From Apoderus coryli (Eukaryota > Arthropoda > Insecta > Coleoptera > Attelabidae), in NCBI GenBank assembly GCA_911728435.2, contig OU452213.1:1157834-1221833 (forward strand): 64,000 bases of DNA, read 5' to 3'. Positions 60,901 through 64,000 of the stretch are shown here, piece by piece. The notes beneath the pieces were generated by a model that ran no database searches, was not told the origin of the DNA, and saw only the letters and a program-made list of their open reading frames with translations. Numbering within the stretch: position 1 is the stretch's first letter; every line of letters starts with the position of its first letter. Position numbers and translations under genes: made by a program.

Positions 60901-63783
60901 ATTAACTGTTTTAGTAAAATTCGACAAATAGGGTATCATTAGAAAGACAATTTTGTGTCCTTTCAAATGATATGTCATTAGACCCCTCTTTCCATTTAAA
61001 ATTTTAGGGTTGTTACTCACCCCCGCTAGGGGGTTAAAGGCGCAGATCGAAAAATATGTTTAAAATGTGTCCCCCTCAAAAGCAAAATCGACGTGTCCGA
61101 GCATTTTCGCATTCGACTACAAAAAAAAGAGAAAAGCTAGGTGCAAACTTTTCGTTGGACCACCCTGTATACAATGTGTCCACAGATAGAGTTTGGAAGA
61201 AGGAAAACTTTTTTATTTGTCGATTTAGAAGAAAAAGTCATTCTTTATAAAAACGTCTGCTTGTGTCGAAACTACAATTTCAAATGCGAAATTTACGATT
61301 ACTATACAGGGTATATCAAAAATAACGTTTTTAATGATTTTGATTTTTTTGTTTTTTTTTAATTTTATGAAAATATTTTCAAAACCGTAATTTATGACAC
61401 CAATTGTGCAAAAAACACTAATGAACTTTTTTCTCAAAGTGGTTAATTTCATAGCTACTATTAAAATAATAAAATTAAAAAAACAAGAAAATCAAAATCA
61501 TTAAAAATGTTATTTTTGATATACCCTGTATAGTAATCATAAATTTGGTATTTGAATTTGTAGTTTCGACACAAGCAGACGTTTTTATAAAGAATGACTT
61601 TTTCTTCTAAATCTACAAATAAAAAAGTTTTTCTTCTTCCAAACTCTATCCAATGTGTCCAGGGACAAATCAAAAATTTTTACTCATCCAAACTCTATTT
61701 GTGGACACATTGTAGAAGACAAAAGAGGAGAATCAAATAATGCATAATAATAATTAACAAAGACCGAACACCATTAATAGAAAGATCAGTTACCAAATTA
61801 ACAAAAGAGTCTCCAATCCCTCAGGACGTTCCACGGGACTACGTTCACCAGTCATGTAACAAAACAAAGACACACTGGCAATAGAATATACTTTTGTCTT
61901 ACCCTGTATATATATTTCGGTAGTTTAAGATATTTTCTCTTAGTTTTATACCCAACATGTCTGGAAGTCTAATATTTTTGTAAATATTATACAACATCTG
62001 GAAATAATAAATATTATCTCGGGTGCCTTTTTCTATGTGATAAAAGAATTGATACCTAGAAAAGGACCTTTTTCTAGTCAAAAATATTATGTTTGTTTAT
62101 GAGTTAGTTGAAAAGATAAATGCATATCCTATGCAAATTTAAAGGATCATTGCACTAAAGCTCCTAAACAACGTTTTGGATATCATTGGCATACCTTTAA
62201 ATAGTTTCAAGAGAGAGCCTACCCATTGAAGAGCGTAATATTTGTCTCAATAATAATAAATATGTGTTTATCACGAACCAAAAGTCAGATTGCTGTCAAA
62301 TTTATATACGTATCGTTTAAAGGTTAGTACTAAATAAAAATCGTATGGAAAAAATTCTAATAACGCCATCTATGGCCTTTTTGCATGACCTAATACATCT
62401 TGCGTACATCTATAGGGAAATATAAACAACCTAATTCCAACATCGATAGCAGGAGTAGATCTCGGTCCCCAGTTGCTCACGTCGTTCTTCCATATGCTTC
62501 CTACAAGGACCTCAACTAAATTTCCTGCAGGATTTTTCGAGTATTATTTTCTACAAAAGAAAACTAACAATGAGCATAGGATTATTAACTTTTTAGTGTT
62601 GATTTTGACCTAGCGAAATCAGGAAGCCATTTATGAGTCATTAGTCACATTTCCTAAATGTCTGAAATTCATTTTGCACCTAAATATAGTAGACATATTT
62701 TAATCCCTCCGTTCGGTTTTAAAACAAAATTATGTTGCATCTTTGGGGAGTTTTTTTGAACTGTGTAAATACTGAAAGAGGTATATGAGCAAAAATTGCT
62801 TGCTATCAATTTTTCCCTCTTTTTGGATGGAATTTTATTGCGCGCGAATACTTGCAGTAGAGAACAGTGGCGTACATTGCTTTAAATGCTGCTTCCAAGG
62901 TCTTGCAAATTGGCGTATGCAATTTTTCGACCATTGGATTTTACCTCTTTTTTTTAATATAGTTAATGAACAGAAATAAACATAACGCAATCATAATCAT
63001 AGTTCAAAAACCACAAACAACCGCGTCCTAATGAAGAGAGAGATTTGAGAGATATTGGGAACATGTTCCTAAGGTGTTGTTCCGAAAACCATTGATGATG
63101 TGCGCGAACTGCAACTCTCGTATAATAATGTTGCTTTGCTTTGTTTGTGTTTACTTTCCGCAGAGTCTTTTTCTTTCCAGATCCTATGGTATATAAATCT
63201 ATCCAGCTTCCTCTTCCAAGGTGAAGACAGCTGCTCCTGCTGTTCATGAATCATTCTTTCAGAACTTGATGTCCAGATCAGATCATCAGCATGCTCCTCT
63301 CGTTCTAGTCCTCTAGTGTAGCCAAATGATAGTTTCTTTAATTAAACTAATTCCACTGTGTCCCAGTTGATAATATATTCCGCGAATAAGGATAAAACAA
63401 AACCAGAAACGTTTCAAGTACGTCCATGAATATCAAGAAGCACTACTATATCTAAACTCAACCAGTGAATTCCCTCAGGGTGTTTTGCCAAATTGGATTA
63501 GGTTTTGCTAGTGGTTTTTTCTCTATGTTGTCTCTCTATTTGCTTGTATGGTATAGGTATACCATATTAGTTATTTAATAGTCTCTTCTAGCTCTAGCGA
63601 AAATCTATTTTTAAAATTTAATTAGTATCGAAAAATGTTTGTCTATTTATGTTACCTTGTTGCTGAAGAGGATTTCCGTTTCGTCGAAAACAAGATAATA
63701 CCATAGCAGCCAAAGGAAGTTGTTCAATGCGAAGGATGCGAATAGATTCATGTGGATCAGGATTCTGGCGCACCGGAGAGATC
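30921..63783 (-). CDS. Class B GPCR, calcitonin/DH31-receptor type (3' seven coding exons; 5' end outside window)
   Basis: Minus-strand exons: 63657-63783 (TM2; IHMNLFASFALNNFLWLLWY), 48755-48981 (TM3-TM4; SNYSWMLCEGLYLHTVLVWA, then IGWGIPL), 40970-41149 (CWIKES, TM5, ICL3 ending STLQALR), 34098-34221 (TM6; LLLVPLLGLNFLLTPFRPQ), 33264-33305 (TM7; GLCVAILFCFCNGE), 32099-32182 (tail; VQAQIKRKWRASTTF) and 30921-30965 (FVRSSYPHNGEEKV, stop). All phases agree (829 nt). The cysteine pair (IWC in ECL1 and CW in ECL2), EGLYLHT and the NGEV motif mark secretin-family receptors. Wording such as TPFRP...SFQGLC is closest in my memory to insect calcitonin/DH31-like receptors (including the hector type), not CRF/DH44 receptors; this subfamily call is tentative. 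The hormone-binding N-terminus and TM1 lie beyond 64000. Introns are 14.7, 7.6, 6.7, 0.9, 1.1 and 1.1 kb. Confidence 0.85.
31430..31930 (-). repeat. Reverse-orientation block of the ~140-bp dispersed repeat
   Basis: Read on minus, this block contains tgaaccctcttttaaac and ccttgcctacgctcaatg, matching 3840-3880, and ggcgttcgtaaatagtgg reversed at about 31794. It is the same family as the array at 3540-4690, present in the last large GPCR intron. Confidence 0.7.
32207..32860. mobile_element. Foldback DNA element, short relative of the 1.7-kb one
   Basis: Begins cagggtgtcctatgg at 32207 and ends with the inverse of its arm near 32850. tcaaatacggtctattcaaa and accgcttagcacttccgg are mirrored at 32770-32845. 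The interior (ttttttgaccaccctgtatg; atagggtgtcccatttaaaa) is collinear with half of the element at 38593-40281. Its left end is only 24 bp from the 3' splice site of GPCR exon 32099-32182. An (AT)n run lies at its right end. Confidence 0.75.
32922..33195. mobile_element. Miniature inverted-repeat element, ~270 bp
   Basis: gggtgatcatttataaacgc followed by acatcccctataact near 32924 is mirrored by agttatagggggtgtgcg and tttataaatggtcaccc near 33160-33194. A further internal pair (aaaatgttaaatacaaaagt and acttttgtatttaacatttt) makes the whole unit a palindrome around 33050. Confidence 0.75.
33306..34097. other. GPCR intron without identified repeats
   Basis: Intron between exons 34098-34221 and 33264-33305. 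The stretch 33522-33752 is open on both strands and less AT-rich than its surroundings, but it matches nothing I know. Confidence 0.45.
34296..34920 (+). pseudogene. Degenerate mariner-like transposon (5' half)
   Basis: Starts ta-cgagggttgccttttatat, a mariner-type terminus, followed by a transposase N-terminal region: SSLQDEFRKGRPKSVVVPKT, then RELILQDRHVTYQEIE and TLGISGTSIHSIL (helix-turn-helix). After a break at about 34630, a second piece resembles the next HTH segment (RRSTI.EVAGED...SEVMAAKFV). Stops are frequent and the catalytic domain is missing. A homologous reverse copy occurs at 52930-53183 and a 40-bp scrap at 63076-63116. Confidence 0.75.
35230..37250 (-). mobile_element. Non-LTR retrotransposon ORF2, 5'-truncated and frameshifted
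   Basis: Three overlapping minus-strand frames: 36422-37240 (linker: RINWFSDDFRRMRN, KKQYRAELSKAKRRAYEEYI), 35547-36440 (RT core) and 35301-35525 (C-terminal region). RT motifs: ARVIPIYKNKG, NYRPISILPIFSKIFE, YDLTKAFDSV, RGVPQGSVLGALLF and ILFADDTTSL, all catalytic aspartates present. The C-terminal frame (SYGILNWGHSS...LQRRCLRTMWGL) is typical of Jockey/CR1-related elements. Two frameshifts and a missing endonuclease make it inactive. It lies in the GPCR intron between exons 40970-41149 and 34098-34221. Confidence 0.85.
37251..38590. other. GPCR intron sequence, no clear features
   Basis: AT-rich. A 40-bp segment at 38003-38043 (catctaacgatgcaatt then atgatattatatctaataat) recurs at 43047-43086. 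Confidence 0.45.
38593..40281. mobile_element. Foldback DNA element with 609-bp inverted arms
   Basis: cagggtgtcctacggtggca at 38593 is mirrored at 40262-40281, with TA duplications at 38591-38592 and 40282-40283. The arms (38593-39201 and 39673-40281) are equal in length and highly similar, and include mirrored words such as acttccggttatacc, catgtcctatacctaacgtc and gttacagggtggtcaaaaaa. The 471-bp loop has no coding capacity. It is non-autonomous; mobilisation by a Tc1/mariner-type transposase is inference from the TA target and TIR start. Confidence 0.88.
40284..40969. other. GPCR intron sequence, unassigned
   Basis: No repeat ends or protein homology seen. The plus-strand open frame at 40535-40867 is not credible as a gene. 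Confidence 0.4.
41250..41545 (-). pseudogene. Fragment encoding a CXC-like (Tesmin/TSO1-type) Cys motif
   Basis: The minus frame 41300-41545 contains KHGLKCTNLCSNCHGSETCS followed by an acidic tail (EEVDDSDEIVDEEP). The K-x-GLxC-xx-xC-xxCxGxxC spacing resembles CXC-type zinc motifs found at the ends of some repetitive insect ORFs. No upstream domain is present, so it is most likely a transposon-derived scrap; the spacing is the only evidence. Confidence 0.35.
42213..42284 (-). tRNA. tRNA-like sequence, probably pseudogene or SINE head
   Basis: On the minus strand: an A-box-like TAGCAAAGTGGTAGAGTGC, a consensus T-arm (CTGGG TTCAAAT CCCAG), and an acceptor-like pair agaatg/cgttct, then a run of T after the 3' end (poly-A at 42204-42211 on plus) that could terminate RNA polymerase III. 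The anticodon stem does not pair convincingly, so no anticodon is assigned. Confidence 0.4.
43153..43206. repeat. Long hairpin with GC-rich apex
   Basis: gttgct...ataatagccc (43153-43173) pairs with gggctattat...agcaac (43189-43206), and the apex ggcc-tgt-ggcc also pairs. The GC-rich core stands out from AT-rich surroundings. Confidence 0.65.
43640..44931 (-). pseudogene. RTE-clade LINE copy 2, truncated and frameshifted
   Basis: Minus frames 44544-44894 (MISLMSDTLKVLLKIIQQRI, QFGFREGLGTREALF, YVCFIDFQKAFDKVQHDKLI), 44030-44413 (LRFADDTAIMTESAEDLQTL) and 43797-44048 (C-terminal: YIGHILRNDKYLLLQNIMQG) form one broken RT. The 3' end at about 43640 reads into an (AAGAAG) tail (cttcttctt on plus). 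5' truncation removes the endonuclease and RT start. Confidence 0.85.
44932..45720. other. GPCR intron, no features identified
   Basis: AT-rich interval between the RTE copy 2 and the LOA/R1-like element. No open frame of note. Confidence 0.45.
45722..46936 (+). pseudogene. LOA/I/R1-group LINE 3' half with RNase H remnant
   Basis: Begins within an RT thumb (LDIATSWTLEQGLRMSPSKS; KYLGV), continues in 45893-46666 (YTAVVRPMITYSSLIWWTKT, RVQRLTCLAMTGAFRTTPTA) and reaches an RNase H start (ITWFTDGSKTESGSGAGIYS). Most of the RNase H domain is deleted, joining it to LKCWAKSEHQRYWEHIP. The 3' part (46569-46850) carries a CxxC...H....C knuckle (CRLCNGAVETAYHVICEC). An A-run at 46924-46935 marks the 3' end. 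The combination of RT, RNase H and terminal knuckle is characteristic of the I/LOA/R1 groups. Confidence 0.8.
46937..47480. other. Spacer between LINE fragments
   Basis: AT-rich. Contains ccctgtatttgg near 46967 and two neighbouring tacagggtg/tacagagtgg words at 47474-47500, debris of TACAGGGTG-ended elements. Confidence 0.4.
47481..48520 (+). pseudogene. Non-LTR reverse transcriptase fragment (CR1/L2-like)
   Basis: The plus-strand frame 47424-48365 encodes RT motifs: WKYAKVVPLPKIG, LRCISVLPTLSKILEKII, LLDFSKAFDLLNHDI, SGVPQGSVLGPILYSLY and HLYADDTQIYSAF (catalytic DD intact). The frame ends with a stop within the thumb region (LGLVLDHKL, stop), followed by degenerate sequence. Truncated on both sides. 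Opposite in orientation to the host GPCR gene. Confidence 0.82.
48982..49560. other. GPCR intron, no features identified
   Basis: AT-rich interval directly upstream (in gene sense) of the TM3-TM4 exon. No repeat ends or coding signals seen. Confidence 0.4.
49590..49700 (-). pseudogene. Short reverse-transcriptase scrap
   Basis: On the minus strand this stretch reads VSGVPQGSNLGPLLFLLFIN, the core motif of a non-LTR RT, without continuing domains. Too short for family assignment. Confidence 0.6.
49850..51631 (-). pseudogene. RTE-clade LINE copy 3, truncated, one frameshift
   Basis: Minus frames 50918-51631 (linker and RT start: RRAVGPDNVHAETFKL, WLRSTFVILPKKNKASQCDE, QFGFRNGTGTRETLFSLNVL) and 49864-50931 (MCFIDYKKAFDCVSHQKMIN, RRGVRQGCVLSPLLFN, LRYADDTVVI, C-terminal LQYLGHIMRGERYEIL). 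Only one frameshift, near 50925, breaks the RT; all catalytic residues are readable. The terminal codons run into an (AAGAAG) tail at 49853-49866. The endonuclease is missing. Confidence 0.88.
51632..52390. other. GPCR intron, unassigned
   Basis: AT-rich. gatcttaataaagttttaga at 52326-52345 begins a ~50-bp word repeated in diverged form at 56162 and 56306. Confidence 0.4.
52395..52929 (+). pseudogene. Non-LTR reverse transcriptase fragment, plus strand
   Basis: Frames 52469-52690 (FWKLSRMSPIFKKGDRQDIR, NYRPIAIQSN) and 52533-52991 (ISTDFTKAFDRLDHGILLQK, SGVPQGSVLGPL) form a broken RT palm. It stops exactly after VLGPL, where mariner sequence in the reverse orientation begins. Confidence 0.8.
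52930..53183 (-). pseudogene. Mariner-like transposon scrap, reverse copy
   Basis: The minus strand encodes the same region as 34438-34620: GRPKSVVVPKTIEAV, DRHVTYQEIETTLG. It is interrupted on its right by the 3' tail of the LINE at 53184 and abuts RT coding sequence on its left. Confidence 0.75.
53184..56120 (-). mobile_element. Long non-LTR retrotransposon copy (Jockey/CR1 group)
   Basis: A minus-strand LINE with a 3' tail of TTTA repeats on plus (53193-53213) and a ~220-bp 3'UTR. It carries one long uninterrupted ORF2 (53433-56117). The 5' end is lost within the endonuclease domain. It is inserted next to the mariner scrap at 52930-53183. Confidence 0.85.
53433..56117 (-). CDS. LINE ORF2: partial AP-endonuclease plus reverse transcriptase (894 aa)
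   Basis: Uninterrupted over 894 residues. N side: partial endonuclease (GGGVLVAVRRTLSGCVL, IIFGAVYLPPRSS, CLLGDFNLADGTW). A linker with FPRWYSLELKQLIFEKKRTQ follows. [87 protein letters not shown] and IKLFADDLKC (catalytic DD). C-terminal part: SLVRPHLEYATAVWSPS, RVQHRFLRYVHFRLG. No RNase H domain. The first ~50-100 residues of the endonuclease, including its first catalytic residues, appear to be missing, so the copy should not be autonomous although the RT is complete. The start codon given is only the first Met in the surviving frame. Confidence 0.85.
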   Translation of the reverse strand: MDEYTIYRIDRGPNTSTCTRGGGVLVAVRRTLSGCVLESSTSIEQLFILLSGAGISIIFGAVYLPPRSSIDHYLAFGDTVELLSQKFPSAEVCLLGDFNLADGTWIDDRFSSSIFPDESVFPRDSEILTVVSEMCNFHNLFQFNRTPGRSGRILDLVLAHNPDSRVVVAEDVLIEPIHKVASSRQAERFYYDFKSADFESLNDRLGGIRWDFLLSYRSVDDMVDTFYHILFDAFEVFVPKKRCSSKRFPRWYSLELKQLIFEKKRTQKRYKITGSQTHYADFSRLRSECNRLSRVCYMSFTNAIESELPQNIGAFWRFINSKRGSSDLSSRLSWGERTSDADQCGADLFAAYFESVYNDRCLDSPVGCVGDTLVNVSDHHISLSDILEAIVGLEVKKSAGPDGIPALLLRNCSFSLARPLQIIFNHSVSTGTFPVLWKTSFITPIFKSGNRNEVTNYRPVCILNSIPKLFENLITRYLTATLGPLVISDQFGLQAGKSTELNLLEFTNYLSRALEHGYQVHAIYTDVSKAFDSVNHRLLIEKLGIVGVSAPMLDWLGSYLCGRTQVVRINEFHSRPILVSSGVPQGSHLGPLLFNLFVNDIAQCFVHSEIKLFADDLKCYRRVAGPSDCYLLQEDVIRLMHWCEANGLDLNISKCFCVNFNRTRDPLFHEYFIDRDALDYRTLVKDLGVYLDSSLSYTDHIRRATSRSIKMLGFIRRCSEDFSQIGTFRALYTSLVRPHLEYATAVWSPSYVCHTVCIERVQHRFLRYVHFRLGRERPVNFNFNYGVLLSELELATLGARRVVRDLTILYKILNNTLLSSSLLSQIGFRVPPRQSRSSDLFHVSFHRANYAMNTFVTRVAQLANRCSNHNIDFFAPFGEFAGRLRRGSRDEWFP
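56121..56850. other. GPCR intron with two copies of a short dispersed word
   Basis: 56162-56215 and 56303-56360 both resemble 52326-52378 (gaccttaataaaagttttag / gatcttaatgaaattaatac ... aactttgc(c/t)ttat). Otherwise AT-rich and featureless. Confidence 0.45.
56857..58269 (-). mobile_element. hAT-like (ZBED-type) transposon remnant with TA-flanked ends
   Basis: Minus-strand frames: 57764-58021 (LLSYVRFIKDEKIREELLFA, ISVATDGAQAMTGCQKGSIA) and 56952-57386 (LNLEIPDWVLDPF, YPGLW, AFPSSYLCERGFSAVAAY). This is the core-to-C-terminal (dimerisation) part of a ZBED5/Charlie-like hAT transposase, with stops in between. Ends: caggggttctcaaact at 56875 versus the inverse of gggacccctg at 58251 (hAT-like TIR), enclosed by an outer pair cagggtgagttattggtg (56857) and cactaataacgcaccctg (to 58269) flanked by TA. 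The typical 8-bp duplication is not seen at either border. Confidence 0.75.
58272..59078. other. GPCR intron spacer before the intact transposon
   Basis: AT-rich, with no recognisable coding or repeat structure. The minus-strand open frame at 58729-58962 is not supported. Confidence 0.45.
59081..61167 (+). mobile_element. Complete Tc1/mariner-superfamily transposon with 340-bp TIRs
   Basis: A 2,087-bp element between TA dinucleotides (59079-59080 and 61168-61169). The left TIR starts cagggtggtccaacgaaaag and extends to 59420; the right TIR (60828-61167) is its reverse complement at equal length. I saw no indel and essentially no mismatch in the stretches compared by eye, implying recent insertion. 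Weaker pairing continues about 25 bp further inward. One uninterrupted transposase lies between. All parts needed for autonomous mobility seem present. Confidence 0.93.
59650..60723 (+). CDS. Transposase, Tc1/mariner superfamily, D-D41-D (357 aa)
   Basis: The ATG at 59650 (MIYSILERVEIVKLYFQNNS) is preferred; the upstream frame extension starts with non-ATG codons. N-terminal helix-turn-helix of the DUF4817-like type (residues ~5-60), then a second HTH (SQSTRQLAEASGVSRSSIIR, ~85-105). The DDE core has D155 in CFSDECTFYLNG, D250 in YFQQDGAPPHY, and a third Asp at 292 in WPARSPDLSPLDFFLWG; I count 41 residues between the last two. The C-terminus ends SHFQHLLM. No stops or frameshifts. The spacing differs from classical mariner (DD34D) and Tc1 (DD34E). 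Assignment to a named DD41D lineage needs a phylogeny. Confidence 0.92.
   Translation: MIYSILERVEIVKLYFQNNSSARLTARLFNERHPDKNVNDVYVGKLVKKFVDTGSVCNVKHQPQKPIRNEAVEVAVLGHVEMDHSQSTRQLAEASGVSRSSIIRILKAYKFHPYKIKLVQELNEDDPDRRLQFCEAMSQRLIEDPQLLFNICFSDECTFYLNGAVNRHNCRYWDDSNPHLFREVHTQYPQKINVWCGILGNHIIGPLFIPGNLTGEVYLNMLEDTIDPLITQIIEDDQNHTADRLYFQQDGAPPHYVAPVRQFLDDRFPGRWIGRRGPIEWPARSPDLSPLDFFLWGHLKNKCFATKPESIEDLRQRITEECRNITPDMLQNVRNRFEQNLYYCMESNGSHFQHLLM
61171..61718. mobile_element. Nested palindromic (foldback) element
   Basis: Outer ends: acaatgtgtccacagataga (from 61172) and the inverse tctatttgtggacacattgt (to about 61714). Arms containing gagtttggaagaag and attctttataaaaacgtctg (61190-61260) are mirrored at 61580-61650. 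Within them lies a second inverted pair, tacagggtatatcaaaaata (61305) and tatttttgatataccctgta (61512-61531). A duplicated terminal segment occurs at 61640-61715. It abuts the intact transposon with only 2-4 bp between. Confidence 0.78.
61719..63656. other. GPCR intron, mostly unassigned
   Basis: AT-rich sequence between the palindromic element and the TM2 exon. Only a 40-bp mariner scrap (63076-63116) is recognisable. Small open frames at 62785-62979 and 62963-63254 are not supported. Confidence 0.45.
63076..63116 (+). repeat. 41-bp mariner scrap
   Basis: gttgttccgaaaaccattga followed by tgatgtgcgcgaactg matches 34503-34544 within the mariner-like HTH coding region. Confidence 0.65.
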
Positions 63784-63954
63784 TGGAATAATATATCACA
63801 CCAACATAGATTAGCAGCTTCATAAATTTAACAAAACTTAACAATACTAAAGGGTTTTCCAATTCCAATTTTGAAGCGACGTTGCCGCTATTTGTAATAT
63901 GTCATGATCTGTCATTTGTTTGTCATTGTATTCAGTAGTGTTTACAATTTGATC

Positions 63955-64000
63955 ATGGTGAGATATACGCAAGAACAACGTTTACAAATTATTCAGTTTT
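63955..64000 (+). CDS. Start of another mariner-like transposase, cut by window edge
   Basis: ATG at 63955 opens MVRYTQEQRLQIIQF, the usual first residues of a DUF4817-type/mariner-like transposase. The preceding ~110 bp (gaagcgacgttgccgctatt; tgtcatgatctgtcattt) look like the 5' untranslated part of such an element. Only 15 codons are visible; whether it continues intact cannot be judged. Confidence 0.5.
   Translation, partial: MVRYTQEQRLQIIQF

Noticed and set aside
63069..63254. Minus-strand small frames at 62963-63254
   Set aside because: No homology; overlaps the mariner scrap and lacks splice context.

Overview
The window is nuclear DNA of an insect. AT-rich gene models with many short GT-AG introns (50-80 nt), insect orthologues (a shams-like xylosyltransferase, a calcitonin/DH31-type class B GPCR) and a heavy load of RTE/Jockey-type LINEs, Tc1/mariner elements and foldback DNA elements ending in TACAGGGTG all fit this. 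A beetle is the best guess from the transposon landscape, but that is inference. No bacterial features, rRNA genes or CRISPR arrays are visible. Protein-coding genes were assembled by hand from splice sites; reading frames close exactly across all proposed junctions.

Layout. 1-5.8 kb: a cluster of tiny Cys/Pro-rich genes (three single-coding-exon genes plus one four-exon gene), with a 78/82-bp tandem repeat array between them and a degenerate ~140-bp array inside an intron. 6.3-7.9 kb (-): HMGXB4-like protein without an HMG box. 8.6-10.0 kb (+): glucoside xylosyltransferase (shams/GXYLT). 11.0-12.0 kb (+): IMP4; 12.2-13.1 kb (-): NF-YB, tail to tail with IMP4. 15.4-17.0 kb (+): a secreted Gln/Tyr/Pro-rich protein with a TATA promoter. 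18.4-23.7 kb (+): ABCF3 (13 exons), with intron 11 inflated by a LINE sitting between long inverted arms. 23.9-27.3 kb: RTE and other LINE debris. 27.7-28.7 kb (-): SRP receptor beta. 30.7 kb to beyond the right edge (-): the last seven coding exons of a class B GPCR, whose introns (up to 14.7 kb) hold most of the window's mobile DNA.

The left half is a compact housekeeping neighbourhood (ribosome biogenesis, translation control, SRP targeting, transcription factor). The right half is one large, transposon-filled receptor gene. The most complete mobile element is a 2,087-bp Tc1/mariner-superfamily transposon (59081-61167) with 340-bp terminal inverted repeats and an uninterrupted transposase with D-D41-D spacing. 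The most unusual genic material is the Cys/Pro cluster at the left edge, reminiscent of the male-germline Mst84D/Mst87F type of protein in flies, although orthology cannot be claimed.
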